Source: Deltaproteobacteria bacterium
GTDB lineage: Bacteria; Desulfobacterota; Desulfobulbia; Desulfobulbales; Desulfurivibrionaceae
DNA: 64,000 nt
NCBI GenBank assembly: GCA_013349295.1
Contig: DUZW01000004.1
Coordinates: forward strand, 62,001-126,000
Direction: 5' to 3'
Numbering within the stretch: the stretch's first letter is position 1; every line of letters starts with the position of its first letter. The notes under the pieces are model-generated. The model ran no database searches. It was not told the origin of the DNA and was given only the letters and a program-made list of their open reading frames with translations. Below are positions 7,958-18,912 of this stretch, one piece after another. A program made the translations under genes and the position numbers.

Positions 7958-8875
7958 TCAATGCACGAGGCTGTGGATGCCGACCATTTTGGTTTGGGTG
8001 CGCAACGGTGCTTGATACTGGCGCAGGGCCTCAAGCGTTGCCGGATAGGGGTGGCCGATGCCCACGGCCTGACCGTGCTCCCCGGCGAGCTTGATGAGGA
8101 GATCAAGCTGGGCTCGGATTTTGTCCGGGTTCTGGTCGTTGTCGAGAAAAACGGTGCGGCGTTCTGCTTTTATCCCCATTTCCCGGGCAAGATCATAGGC
8201 AACGCTCTGGGGGGCGGTCACGCTGTCCAGGAAAAAAAGGTCGTGTGATCGTACGAGTTCCAGCAGGCTCCGCATGGCCTGGGGATTGGAGGTGAAGCGG
8301 GAACCCATGTGGTTGTTGATCCCGATGGCTTTGGGGACAGCTTGCAGATCTTCAAGGAAGATGGTCCGCATGGTTTCCAGGTCCATGGGGGTGGTCAGGG
8401 CGCCGGGGCCGGCATGCCATTTTGGGTCCATGGGCTCGAGGGGCAAGTGGAGGAGGATGTCGCGTCCCTTGGCCTGGGCCTCTTTTTGCAGCTCCGCGGA
8501 AAAAGGAGTGAAGGGCAGGAAGGCGAAGGACAGGGGCAGGTCGAGGGCGATGGCCGCTTTGCCGGTATTCTGCCGGTTGCCCATGTCGTCGATGACGATG
8601 GCCACAAGGGGTTTGGCCGGGGAGGGTTTTTCCCCGGATTTTTTGTGTCTGGTTGAGACTGGCGGTGCTTGGGGCAAGGGCTTTTTCTTGGCTTGTTCGC
8701 TTAGCAGCGGGTATGGGGTTTCCGGTTGAGTGCCTGGTTGCAACACCATGAAATAGACTCCGGCGGCCAGGGTAACGGTCACCAAAAGAAACAGGCAGAA
8801 GAGACCAATCCTCCGTCCCGTCTTTTTTTTTCGCACGCCTTTCCTGGCGGGTTTTTTCGGAGAAAACTTGGCCAT
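7958..8875 (-). CDS. Divergent polysaccharide deacetylase family protein (YibQ-like)
   Basis: 305 residues: a very basic N-terminus, one membrane segment (about 22-45), a proline/lysine-rich linker, and a catalytic-like domain from about residue 88 with VAIVIDDMG, LLHLPLEP, NNHMGSRFT and the terminal IGHPYP. These are the marks of the divergent deacetylase family (DUF610/YibQ), which adopts a NodB-like barrel but lacks proven activity in most members. It is probably an inner-membrane-anchored periplasmic protein acting on cell-wall or surface glycan. It starts three bases after the polyprenyl synthase stop (TAG-GAG-ATG), so translation is probably coupled. Confidence 0.85.
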   Translation of the reverse strand: MAKFSPKKPARKGVRKKKTGRRIGLFCLFLLVTVTLAAGVYFMVLQPGTQPETPYPLLSEQAKKKPLPQAPPVSTRHKKSGEKPSPAKPLVAIVIDDMGNRQNTGKAAIALDLPLSFAFLPFTPFSAELQKEAQAKGRDILLHLPLEPMDPKWHAGPGALTTPMDLETMRTIFLEDLQAVPKAIGINNHMGSRFTSNPQAMRSLLELVRSHDLFFLDSVTAPQSVAYDLAREMGIKAERRTVFLDNDQNPDKIRAQLDLLIKLAGEHGQAVGIGHPYPATLEALRQYQAPLRTQTKMVGIHSLVH

Positions 8876-8878
8876 CTC

Positions 8879-9859
8879 CTACTTGTCCCGGCTCAGGACA
8901 TAATGGGCCAGACCGGTAAGGAGTTCTTTCGCTGGGGCCTCGCCAAAGATGGCAAGCCCGGCAAGGGCTTCCCTGATCAGCGACTCAGCCTGCGCCCTGG
9001 CCAGGGAAAATCCCTGATATTTTTCCATAAGGTCGTGGGCCGTGGTCAACTGTGTGCTCCGCTCCAGGGGCGTTGCCTTGAGCAGTTCGATCAGCACCTC
9101 GCGATCCACGGCTTCGGCTCGCTCCAAGGTTTTAATCAGGGGCAGGGTCATCTTGCCCTCCTGGAAATCGTTGCCCACACCCTTGCCGGTTTTTGCCGGG
9201 TCTCCGAGATAATCCAGGAGATCGTCAACGATCTGGAAGGCCAACCCCAGGTTGGTTCCATAGGTGCGCAGGGCGATCCGTTGGGCGGCGGAACCGTTGT
9301 TGTGGGCAATGCCCGCCTCGCAGGCCGCGGCAATGAGGGCGGCCGTTTTGCCCATCAGAACCTGAAAATATTTTTCCTCGGAGATCAGGATCTCCTTGGC
9401 GTTGTGCATCTGCATGAATTCCGACTCGACCATGGCGGCGGTGGCGCGGCCGATCAGGGCCATGGCCGAGGGCCCGCCCACCTCGCTGGCCAGGGCCATG
9501 GCATGGGCATGGAGATAATCCCCTGCCAGGATGACCGGCTCCATCCCCCAGATGGTGTTGGCGGTTTCGGCGCCCCGCCGCAGGGTGGCGTGGTCGATGA
9601 CATCATCGTGCAGCAGGCTGGCCGCATGGAGATACTCAAAGGAAATCGCCAGCCGCGCGGTGTCGGCGGGGGGAGTCCCGACCAGGCTTGCGGCCAGCAA
9701 GGTGAGCAGGGGGCGGATGCGCTTGCCGCCTTGGAAGATGGCATGGCGAATGATCTGGGCCAGGAGCGGGCTTTCGACGATGGCCAGATCCTCTTCCATC
9801 ACGGCGTCGATCCGGACGGACTGTTTTTTGAAGGCCGCAAGCAGCTCGGCGTTGTTCAT
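8879..9859 (-). CDS. Polyprenyl diphosphate synthase (long-chain trans-isoprenyl)
   Basis: 326 residues from the ATG at 9859, which overlaps the helicase stop codon as ATGA and has AGGAGA eight bases upstream. The first aspartate-rich motif is LLHDDVID and the second is VDDLLDYLGD, with GGKRIRP near the N-terminus; together these define trans-polyprenyl synthases. It condenses IPP onto an allylic diphosphate. Length and the small residues before the first motif suit a long-chain (octaprenyl-type) enzyme for quinone side chains, but product length cannot be settled by eye. Confidence 0.9.
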   Translation of the reverse strand: MNNAELLAAFKKQSVRIDAVMEEDLAIVESPLLAQIIRHAIFQGGKRIRPLLTLLAASLVGTPPADTARLAISFEYLHAASLLHDDVIDHATLRRGAETANTIWGMEPVILAGDYLHAHAMALASEVGGPSAMALIGRATAAMVESEFMQMHNAKEILISEEKYFQVLMGKTAALIAAACEAGIAHNNGSAAQRIALRTYGTNLGLAFQIVDDLLDYLGDPAKTGKGVGNDFQEGKMTLPLIKTLERAEAVDREVLIELLKATPLERSTQLTTAHDLMEKYQGFSLARAQAESLIREALAGLAIFGEAPAKELLTGLAHYVLSRDK

Positions 9860-11853
9860 GGTCTTTTCTCCTGGAAGAAATCCCGCACCGCAGTGATCTC
9901 GCGGCAAATCGGGCTTGGGGGCAGGCTTTTCAGGAAGAGTCTGCCGTACTGCTTGGTAAAGAGACGGACATCGCAGATGGCTAGAACCCCCCGGTCGGTG
10001 GAGCTGCGCATCAGCCGGCCCACCCCCTGGCGCAGGGTCAGGATGGCGCGGGGGATCTGAAAATCGAAGAATGGGTTGCCTCCCTCGTTTTTGATCCGTT
10101 CCATGCGGGCCATAATAACAGGGTCCGAAGGGACTTCAAACGGAAGTTTGTCGATAATCACGCAGCTGAGCGATTCCCCCACCACATCCACCCCCTCCCA
10201 GAAGCTGGCCACCGCCAGCAGGACGGAATGGGTCTGTTCCTGGAACTGTTCAAGCAGCCTGGCCTTGGGCGCCTCTCCCTGCATCAGCACCGGAAAGGGC
10301 AGACGGCCAAGGAGAACCTCGTGCGCCGCGCGCATGGCGTTGATGCTGGTGAAAAGCACAAGGGTTCTCCCATTGGCGGCCATGATCAACTCCTGCATCA
10401 GTCGCTGGGTTGCCGCCGAAAACTCACGGGACGTGGGTTCGGGAAAATCTTTGCCCGGCACGAACAGGAGGGTCCGAGTCGAGTAATCAAAGGGGGTGGC
10501 CAGGGTCATGGTTGGCGTGTCGGCGGGCAGGCCGAGGCGGCTGGAAAAATAGGTGAAGGTGTTGTCCGTGGTGAGGGTGGCCGAGGTGAAAATCACATTC
10601 CGGATCTGCTCGTAGAGAAAGTCCTGCAGCTCGTCGGCAATGTCAATGGGCGAGGCGGACAGGGCCACGGTTTTTTCCCTTCGCTCGTACCAGTAAACCG
10701 AGGAGGTGTCCCGCGCTTCGGTGATGGTGGTGAAGGCCCCCAGCATCTCTTCCGCCCTCCGCTGCATCCCTTGCCAGGACTCTCCGTGCATGGCCGCTTT
10801 TGCCAGTTGATTGCAGAGGCCCTTGATCTGGTCGGCGAACCGTTGGCGTTCTTCTTCCCAGCCGGGAAACCGGTCAATGAATTGCAGCAGGGAAAAACGG
10901 CCCCGCTCCTTGGGGAACAGCTCGGCAAAGAGATCAACCTGTTTGGCCAGCGCCCTGGCGGTCTGCACGACTCCTTCCTTGGCGCGGCCCACCAGATCGG
11001 CCTGGGCCGCAGCCTCCAGATCCTTGACCAGGTCGATCACCTGATAATGGCTGAAGGAGGTGCCGAAGTAGCGGGTCGCCACCCCTTCCAGGTGATGGGC
11101 CTCGTCGAAGATCACCGATTCGTAGCGGGGCAGGACCTCGGCGTGCCCAAAGCGGCGCAGGGCAAGGTCGGAAAAGAAGAGGTGGTGGTTGACCACCAGC
11201 AGCTGGGCCTGGGCCGCTTTTTTGCGAAGCCGGCTGATAAAGCAGGGGGTGGCATCCGGGCAGTTTCCGCCCAGGCATTGGCTGGTCGAGGCGGTGATTG
11301 CCTGCCAGAGCGGGGCATTGTCCGCCAGCCAGGAGAGTTCGCTCCGGTCGCCGGTCTCGGTTTCCTCAAGCCAGTCGGCGACCCGCTGGGTGTCGCGGTC
11401 ATCGGCCAGGATATTTCTTTGGGGTGAGGCGAGGAACTGCTGCCAGCGGTAGAGGCAGAGGTAGTTCTGTCTTCCCTTGATACAAATGGCGTTCAGTCTC
11501 GGGGCAAGGTGTTCTCTGATGAAGGGGATTTCCTTGTTGAGAATCTGATCCTGCAGGTTGAGGGTATTGGTGGAAACGACCACCTTTTGGCCGCTCAGGA
11601 TGGCCGGGAGCAGATAGGCCAAGGTCTTGCCGGTGCCGGTGCCCGCCTCGACCGCCAGCATTCCCGGCTGGTTCAATCTCCGGTCTTCCTGTTGTTCAAG
11701 GGTGGCGCCAATGGCTTCGGCCATGCGCAATTGGCTCGGGCGGCATTCGTAACCGGGCAGTTTTTTGGCCAGGATGCCGCCTGGGGAAAAGATGTCGGCC
11801 ATGGCCTCGGACAGGGAAGTGGACATCAGGTTTTGCTCTGGGTAAGGATTCAA
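9856..11853 (-). CDS. DinG/XPD-type ATP-dependent DNA helicase
   Basis: 665 residues, SF2 iron-sulfur helicase. Walker A is EAGTGTGKT near residue 70, Walker B is the DEAHHLEG box, and C-terminal motifs FWEGVDVVG and RQGVGRLMRS are present. Between Walker A and the DEAH box lie four cysteines (in NAICIKGRQNYLC, CLGGNC and ATPCF) that fit the 4Fe-4S domain of DinG and YoaA. The reading starts at TTG (11853) with AGGAGA about nine bases upstream; ATG at 11826 is the alternative. It leads a three-gene operon with the polyprenyl synthase and the deacetylase. Role inferred: resolving R-loops or damaged DNA. Confidence 0.9.
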   Translation of the reverse strand: MNPYPEQNLMSTSLSEAMADIFSPGGILAKKLPGYECRPSQLRMAEAIGATLEQQEDRRLNQPGMLAVEAGTGTGKTLAYLLPAILSGQKVVVSTNTLNLQDQILNKEIPFIREHLAPRLNAICIKGRQNYLCLYRWQQFLASPQRNILADDRDTQRVADWLEETETGDRSELSWLADNAPLWQAITASTSQCLGGNCPDATPCFISRLRKKAAQAQLLVVNHHLFFSDLALRRFGHAEVLPRYESVIFDEAHHLEGVATRYFGTSFSHYQVIDLVKDLEAAAQADLVGRAKEGVVQTARALAKQVDLFAELFPKERGRFSLLQFIDRFPGWEEERQRFADQIKGLCNQLAKAAMHGESWQGMQRRAEEMLGAFTTITEARDTSSVYWYERREKTVALSASPIDIADELQDFLYEQIRNVIFTSATLTTDNTFTYFSSRLGLPADTPTMTLATPFDYSTRTLLFVPGKDFPEPTSREFSAATQRLMQELIMAANGRTLVLFTSINAMRAAHEVLLGRLPFPVLMQGEAPKARLLEQFQEQTHSVLLAVASFWEGVDVVGESLSCVIIDKLPFEVPSDPVIMARMERIKNEGGNPFFDFQIPRAILTLRQGVGRLMRSSTDRGVLAICDVRLFTKQYGRLFLKSLPPSPICREITAVRDFFQEKRP

Positions 11854-11985
11854 GGGGATGTCTCTCCTGTTGACAAGGGGAAAAGCATTCTGATAGCCTG
11901 ATCATGGAGAGAGAATAACGCGAACAGGCTCGACCCTGGCCGCGATCATGGCTAAAGCTTGATATCTATACCATAAGGAGGGGAA

Positions 11986-12432
11986 ATGAACGAAATTAAA
12001 AAGATTTTGGTTCCCGTGGATTTTTCAGAAAATTCGCAGAAGATCCTCGGTACGGCTGCGGACTTTGCCGCTAAATTCAAGGCGGAGCTGGCGGTTGTTT
12101 TTGTGGTGCAGAGCTTTGACGATTATTCCGGTTTTTTTGTGCCCCACATGCCCATCATCCAGCTTGAGGAAGAGATGGTCAAGAGCGCCGGGGAAAAGAT
12201 GAAAAGCTTCGTGGCGGAAACCCTCACGAGTTCGGTTCCGCATACCACGGCGATCCTGAGCGGTGACGTGGTCGAGGAGATCAATCGGTTTGCCGGGGCG
12301 CAGAATGCGGACCTGATTGTCATGGGCACCCATGGCTACAAGGGGCTGGACAAGATTCTCTTCGGCAGCGTGGCGGAGAAGATTGTCAAGACCGCACCCT
12401 GTCCGGTGCTGACCATCAATCCCTACCGATAA
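11986..12432 (+). CDS. Universal stress protein (UspA family)
   Basis: 148 residues behind a strong site (AAGGAGGGG, three to four bases before the ATG). One USP domain: N-terminal KKILVPVDFSENS and the C-terminal nucleotide-binding loop MGTHGYKGLDKILFGSVAEKI, which fits the G-x2-G-x9-G-S pattern of ATP-binding members. These are soluble dimers linked with starvation and oxidative stress. Monocistronic; converges with the unknown gene ending at 12441, eight bases away. Confidence 0.92.
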   Translation: MNEIKKILVPVDFSENSQKILGTAADFAAKFKAELAVVFVVQSFDDYSGFFVPHMPIIQLEEEMVKSAGEKMKSFVAETLTSSVPHTTAILSGDVVEEINRFAGAQNADLIVMGTHGYKGLDKILFGSVAEKIVKTAPCPVLTINPYR

Positions 12433-12440
12433 GCGGGGAG

Positions 12441-13523
12441 TCAGCTCAGGACCGCGAGCAGTCCGGTGGTGGTCTCCGCAGGGATCCGTGATTCGCCACA
12501 CAGTTCGGCAAAAAGGTCTATGAGCGAGGCTCCCTCGTAGGCGTAAAAGCGGATGGTCTTTTCGCTCGGGCTGTTTTTCAGAAAAGGCAGGGCCGCACGG
12601 TTCAGCTCGTTTCCTGCTCCTTGCAGCTCTGTCATCCGTGCGGCGGAGATTGTCCCGTTTGCGGCAATCCCGAGCAGTAACTGGTTGAAATGCTCCTTGA
12701 AAGCCCTGGTTTCGGCCTTGAATCTTTCCATCCGGGAGGCGTCTTCCTCGCTCTGTTCCTGAGTCGGTAGAGTGAGGCTGACAAGCTGTCTGGGGAGTTT
12801 GCCGGTGAGGGTCTCGTAAGTATCGGCGAGCAAGCCCTGAAGTTCCTCGTGGTTCGTGATCAGCAGGGGAATTTCCCCTGCCTTGGCATCCCGGGTGTAG
12901 AGGTGGCCCCAGGCCTTGGCCAGGCGGGTCAGGTTGATCGTCGGTCCGCTCATCGCCGTGGCTGCGGTAAGCTCCCGCAGGGTCTGTTCCTCTTCTTCGT
13001 CCCCCCCCCCTGCTTCTGTTTCTTCGCCTCGGATGGCGGCAAAAAGTTGGGCCTCCTTGTCCGAGATGGCCATGAACCCTTGGGCTATTTCCCGCTCCTC
13101 TGCCCGGAACATCTCCGCCAGCTTCAGGATGAGCATGGCCTGCCAGAGTGCTTCATCCGGGGCCTTTCGGGTTTGAGCGGTGTTTTTGCCGGAGCGCAGG
13201 GCGGAAGCCAGCGATCCGGCCGAGGCCTCGTCCCGGTCGCCATGCCCGGCGGCAAGAGAGGCCAGGAGCCCCCGGTGGAATTCAGCTTCATGGCCCTTGA
13301 GTTCATGGGCCATGGACAGGAAGCGGTCCTGTTCTTCCTCTGAAAGACTTACCGGTGTGTATCCCGTCCACATCTCCTGCTGTTCGGTCTTGACGGACAG
13401 GGGAGTGCTCCGGTCCGGCAAGGCATAGAAAAAAAGATGGTCGAACAGGAGCCGGAAGGTCTGCAAATCAGCAAAATGGGGAGTGGTTTCGGGAGAAAAA
13501 AGGGCGTTGAGCGATTGTGTCAT
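12441..13523 (-). CDS. Unrecognised acidic protein with a G10 tract in its coding sequence
   Basis: 360 residues, no family recognised. It is glutamate-rich, mostly helical in composition, without signal peptide or membrane segment. Noted runs are EEEQDRFLSMAHELKGHEAEF (split here: EEEQDRF and HELKGHE), a low-complexity loop GEETEAGGGDEEEEQ near 166-180, and a more ordered C-terminus. A homopolymer of ten G (13001-13010 on the complement) encodes G172-G174, so one-base slippage would truncate the protein. Coding status is supported by the long open frame, an AGGA site upstream of the ATG and codon pattern like its neighbours. Convergent with the universal stress gene. Confidence 0.7.
   Translation of the reverse strand: MTQSLNALFSPETTPHFADLQTFRLLFDHLFFYALPDRSTPLSVKTEQQEMWTGYTPVSLSEEEQDRFLSMAHELKGHEAEFHRGLLASLAAGHGDRDEASAGSLASALRSGKNTAQTRKAPDEALWQAMLILKLAEMFRAEEREIAQGFMAISDKEAQLFAAIRGEETEAGGGDEEEEQTLRELTAATAMSGPTINLTRLAKAWGHLYTRDAKAGEIPLLITNHEELQGLLADTYETLTGKLPRQLVSLTLPTQEQSEEDASRMERFKAETRAFKEHFNQLLLGIAANGTISAARMTELQGAGNELNRAALPFLKNSPSEKTIRFYAYEGASLIDLFAELCGESRIPAETTTGLLAVLS
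13001..13010. repeat. Homopolymer C10/G10 inside a coding sequence
   Basis: Ten consecutive C on the plus strand, read as Gly-Gly-Gly plus the first base of Asp in the unknown gene at 12441-13523. Such tracts are hot spots for slipped-strand change. Confidence 0.95.
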
Positions 13524-13600
13524 TTGTAATTCCTGTTACAATGGGCTGGAATTCTCCCCGGGCTGGGGAGCCGTCGAAAAAAAATTAAAACAGGCTGCAC

Positions 13601-13948
13601 ATGCAAGAAATGATGGACTCGCAAAAAAAGGAAAAAATCTCAGGTTCGCTTCCGCAAAAAATATGGGAGCATATTTCCCTGGCTATCCTGGTTGTCGTCT
13701 ATCTGCTGGCCAGTGTCCGTTACTTTCCCGGGCGGGCCATGCATTCAATCGTGGAAACCATGATCCATGTGCTTTCCGTGGCTCCGATCAATCTGGGCGC
13801 CACATTGCTGATTGTTGCCCTCCTGCAGCGGTTGGTCAAGGAGAGGCTGCCGTTCAGCAGATCGCTGCGTTTTTATCTCGTGGTGGCCATTTGCCTGGAG
13901 TTCATCCTCGGTCTTGCTCATTATTTTGAAATGAACGGGGCGGTTTAG
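13601..13948 (+). CDS. Small three-helix membrane protein, function unknown
   Basis: 115 residues with a charged, lysine-rich N-terminus and three hydrophobic segments (about 22-42, 58-79 and 89-108). No family recognised. The start at 13601 has only a weak upstream site (AGG, six bases); ATGs at 13610 or 13613 are possible. It lies divergent from the unknown acidic protein across 77 bases and converges on the beta-helix gene. The hydrophobic pattern and codon use support a real gene. Confidence 0.6.
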   Translation: MQEMMDSQKKEKISGSLPQKIWEHISLAILVVVYLLASVRYFPGRAMHSIVETMIHVLSVAPINLGATLLIVALLQRLVKERLPFSRSLRFYLVVAICLEFILGLAHYFEMNGAV

Positions 13949-13999
13949 CGGATCAGACAATTGTTTATCCCGTGCCACAAAATGGGCATTGCTAAACGG

Positions 14000-14800
14000 T
14001 TACCGGATCATCGAGTTACTGGTGTGCCAGCCGGAAGGTGCCGTGGTGTTGGGCAGGATAATGGATTTTTTCCCGAGTACCGTGCCGGGGTTGGTCACTG
14101 CGTTGCAGCCGGTCTGGACCTTGTCTCCCATGATCGCCCCGAATTTGTGCAGGCCTGAATCGATGGGGCCGGTCGGGGTTTTCACCAGGACGTTCCCCCC
14201 GGTGAAACGCAGGTTGGCCAGTTTGGTTCCCGCCCCCAGGTTCACCTCGTTGCCCAAGATGCTGTCGCCCAGATAGGCGAAATGTCCGGCCTTGGCATCG
14301 TCGAGGAAGATGGCATGCTTGACCTCGGTGACATGGCCGACCACGCAGCGGGCGCCCACCAGGCAGTGGCCGCGGAGATAGGCGCCCTGCCGGATCTCGC
14401 TCTGATCGCCGATGATCACCGGCCCCTTGATAAAGGCCCCGGATTCAACCAACACTCCCTTGCCGAGGCTGATAGGTCCACCGGCCAGCACGGCCCCGGC
14501 CATGAGCACGCTGGCCCCCTCCAGCAGTGTCCCGTTGCGAAAAACCCTGAGCTTTCCCTTGGTCGCCTCGCCGAATTCGATGGTGATCTCCTCGGTGGCC
14601 TCCACCAGCGTCGTGTCGTGGAGGATCAAGGTCGCCGGGATCGGACCTGGGCTCCGTGGCCAGGCGATTTGCGGCCAGGGATACTCCGCCATATAGGTCT
14701 TCAAGCGGGCCAGCGCCTGCCAGGGATATTCCGCCGCCACGAATAGAGAGGAGTGGGCATAGCGGCTCAGATCAAAAAAAGAAGCGTTTGTAAGGTTCAT
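14000..14800 (-). CDS. Left-handed beta-helix protein, GlmU C-terminal-like sugar nucleotidyl/acyltransferase homologue
   Basis: 266 residues. Hexapeptide repeats run from about residue 90 to 250 (for example LVESGAFIKGPVIIGDQSEIRQ, in shorter units VESGAF, IKGPVI, IGDQSE), including GAYLRGHCLVGARCVVGHVTEVKHAIF, LGDSILGNEVNLGAGT and a later GDKVQTGCNAVTNPGTVLG. This resembles the C-terminal half of GlmU/glucose-1-phosphate thymidylyltransferase-like proteins, but the N-terminal pyrophosphorylase domain with its GxGxRM motif is missing. Such free-standing proteins are annotated as sugar-phosphate nucleotidyltransferases by homology; acyl transfer or a structural role is equally likely. No good Shine-Dalgarno precedes the ATG. 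Confidence 0.75.
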   Translation of the reverse strand: MNLTNASFFDLSRYAHSSLFVAAEYPWQALARLKTYMAEYPWPQIAWPRSPGPIPATLILHDTTLVEATEEITIEFGEATKGKLRVFRNGTLLEGASVLMAGAVLAGGPISLGKGVLVESGAFIKGPVIIGDQSEIRQGAYLRGHCLVGARCVVGHVTEVKHAIFLDDAKAGHFAYLGDSILGNEVNLGAGTKLANLRFTGGNVLVKTPTGPIDSGLHKFGAIMGDKVQTGCNAVTNPGTVLGKKSIILPNTTAPSGWHTSNSMIR

Positions 14801-14967
14801 CGGGATCGGTTGTTGGTTGTTTTTTGTTGGCCGTCATGGCATGATTGCTTAACCGGCGTCGAAAGCCCCCCTGCGGGACATCCCGCCGGTTGCAGGGGGT
14901 ACTATGGTGCAAAACCGTGATTTCTTCAAGCATATTTCAGGACTGTTTCGCCTCTGAGGATATCGTC

Positions 14968-14996
14968 TTGACTTCACGGGGAGGTGTGCTTATGTT
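14968..14996 (+). promoter_or_regulatory. Candidate sigma-70 promoter of lon
   Basis: TTGACT (14968-14973) and TATGTT (14991-14996) are separated by 17 bases, placing a start point near 15003 at the edge of the palindromic repeat region. No heat-shock sigma-32 or CIRCE element was recognised in the 360-base gap 14801-15160. Confidence 0.5.
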
Positions 14997-15003
14997 GCCA
15001 AAC

Positions 15004-15089
15004 TTAGGAGCCGTTACGGAAGAGCCGTTGCTCTTTTACCTGATTCCGTTGCGGTCCTTAAGCCGTTCGTGCCGTTGCAACGGCTTAAG
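15004..15089 (+). repeat. Palindromic repeat region in the lon leader, related to the 110-bp element family
   Basis: Starts with an end motif (15004-15025, TTAGGAGCCGTTACGGAA...) and ends with a perfect 11-base inverted repeat CTTAAGCCGTT (15057-15067) / AACGGCTTAAG (15079-15089). The interior matches the other copies only loosely. If the promoter at 14968 is used, this hairpin is in the 5' leader of the lon mRNA. Confidence 0.45.
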
Positions 15090-15160
15090 CCATTGTTTTC
15101 TCCGGCAGCTTTTTTTGAAAAAAGCCTGTTTGCCGATAAAATATAACCTGGAGGCATGTT

Positions 15161-17536
<2,376 letters not shown>

Positions 17537-17690
17537 GGCAGGGGTGTAAGAATGGCGCGATTGTCTCCCGTTGTTTGCGTGGAAGGCAATCGCCGGTGCT
17601 GTGTCGCAACAATCCGCAGGAGATGATTTTTTGGGTCAGGGAAGCGGATTCCGGAAAAAAGGCAAACGCCGTTCCGGCACCATCAGGCGC

Positions 17691-18686
17691 ATGGCAATCC
17701 GGCTCTGTGCCGCCGCCTGCGTGGGGCTGGCCGGGTTTGGGCTCTGGCTCGGGTTTTATGCCGCAACCCCCCTCCCCATGCGGGAAGGGGGGGATCTTCA
17801 TATTCTGATTCCTCCCAAAACAAGCCTTGCCGGGATAGAGAAGATTCTTGTCGAAAACGGGGTTATCCCCCCCGGGCGCGGTTTTTATTGTCTCGCCAGG
17901 CTCTCCCGCCTCAGCCAGCGGTTGCAGGCCGGGGAGTATCTGTTCACACCCGGACAAACCCCGTATCAAATCCTCCGCATCCTTGCGGCCGGGGCCACCG
18001 TGCGCTGGTCGGTTACCATCCCGGAAGGCAGCAACATCTATCAGCTTGCCGAAATTCTGGCCAAGGGCGGTTGGGGGGAGCGGAATCTCTTTCTCGAACT
18101 GATGCGTGATCCGGAAATTCTTGCCCGGTATGGGGTGAGGGGGGCAAGCCTTGAGGGGTACCTGTTTCCGGATACCTATCAGTTGCTGCGCGGCCAGAAT
18201 CCGAGAGAGATTATCGGTCTCATGGTTGAACGGGGCAGACGGGTGCGGCAGGAATTGGGTGATTTGCGCGATAACCCTCTGGGCCTTTCTCCCCACGAGG
18301 TGCTTACCCTGGCCTCCATCGTGGAAAAAGAAACCGCCGCGCCGGAAGAGCGTCCCCTCATCGCCGGGGTCTTTATGAATCGTCTGCGGCACAATATGCG
18401 GCTGCAGACCGATCCCACCGTGATCTACGGCCTTGCCGACTTTGACGGCAATCTCACCAGGAAACACCTTGAAACATCAACCCCTTATAACACCTATCTG
18501 ATCAACGGTCTGCCTCCCGGACCCATTGCCAATCCGGGCCGCGCTTCCATCGCTGCTGTGCTGCATCCCGCCCCTGAATCCTATCTTTATTTCGTTTCAA
18601 AAAATGATGGAACCCATTATTTTTCCCACGATCTGGCGGAGCATAACCGGGCCGTTCTCAAGTACCAGAAAAGAAGAGGGAGCTGA
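17691..18686 (+). CDS. mltG: Endolytic murein transglycosylase MltG
   Basis: 331 residues from the ATG at 17691; in-frame TTG/GTG codons further up (17571, 17601) would add up to 40 residues. One N-terminal membrane helix (LCAAACVGLAGFGLWLGFY), a LysM-like segment and the YceG/MltG catalytic domain with ASIVEKET, where E212 corresponds to the catalytic Glu (E218 in E. coli), then QTDPTVIYG, STPYNTYLINGLPPGPIANPG (landmarks STPYNTY and GPIANPG) and the closing KNDGTHYFS. It cleaves nascent glycan strands at the inner membrane. Length suits the ATG (E. coli 340). Confidence 0.92.
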   Translation: MAIRLCAAACVGLAGFGLWLGFYAATPLPMREGGDLHILIPPKTSLAGIEKILVENGVIPPGRGFYCLARLSRLSQRLQAGEYLFTPGQTPYQILRILAAGATVRWSVTIPEGSNIYQLAEILAKGGWGERNLFLELMRDPEILARYGVRGASLEGYLFPDTYQLLRGQNPREIIGLMVERGRRVRQELGDLRDNPLGLSPHEVLTLASIVEKETAAPEERPLIAGVFMNRLRHNMRLQTDPTVIYGLADFDGNLTRKHLETSTPYNTYLINGLPPGPIANPGRASIAAVLHPAPESYLYFVSKNDGTHYFSHDLAEHNRAVLKYQKRRGS

Positions 18687-18789
18687 TTCCGTCTTCTGGT
18701 AATTCTTGCCGTATTTCATCCGTTGCCCTGCGGGAAAATCTTGCCCAATTTCAATTTCGGACTCCCATCGCTGAGAGGTCGCGAGCTGT

Positions 18790-18815
18790 TTAACACATGA
18801 AAAATCACGTGTTAA
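18790..18815. promoter_or_regulatory. Palindromic hairpin upstream of the MotA-like gene
   Basis: TTAACACATGA (18790-18800) and TCACGTGTTAA (18805-18815) form an 11-pair stem with one G-T wobble around an AAAA loop. It lies about 100 bases before the MotA-like ATG and is not followed by a T-run, so a regulator-binding dyad or an mRNA structure is more likely than a terminator. Confidence 0.4.
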
Positions 18816-18912
18816 CAGTGGGATGTCCCGTGCTCTTTGTCTGATTGTCCTTGCTGTCTGGTGTGGCATGATGCTTGCTTTATTGTCCTGCAAAACCAAC
18901 CAGGAGGCAATA

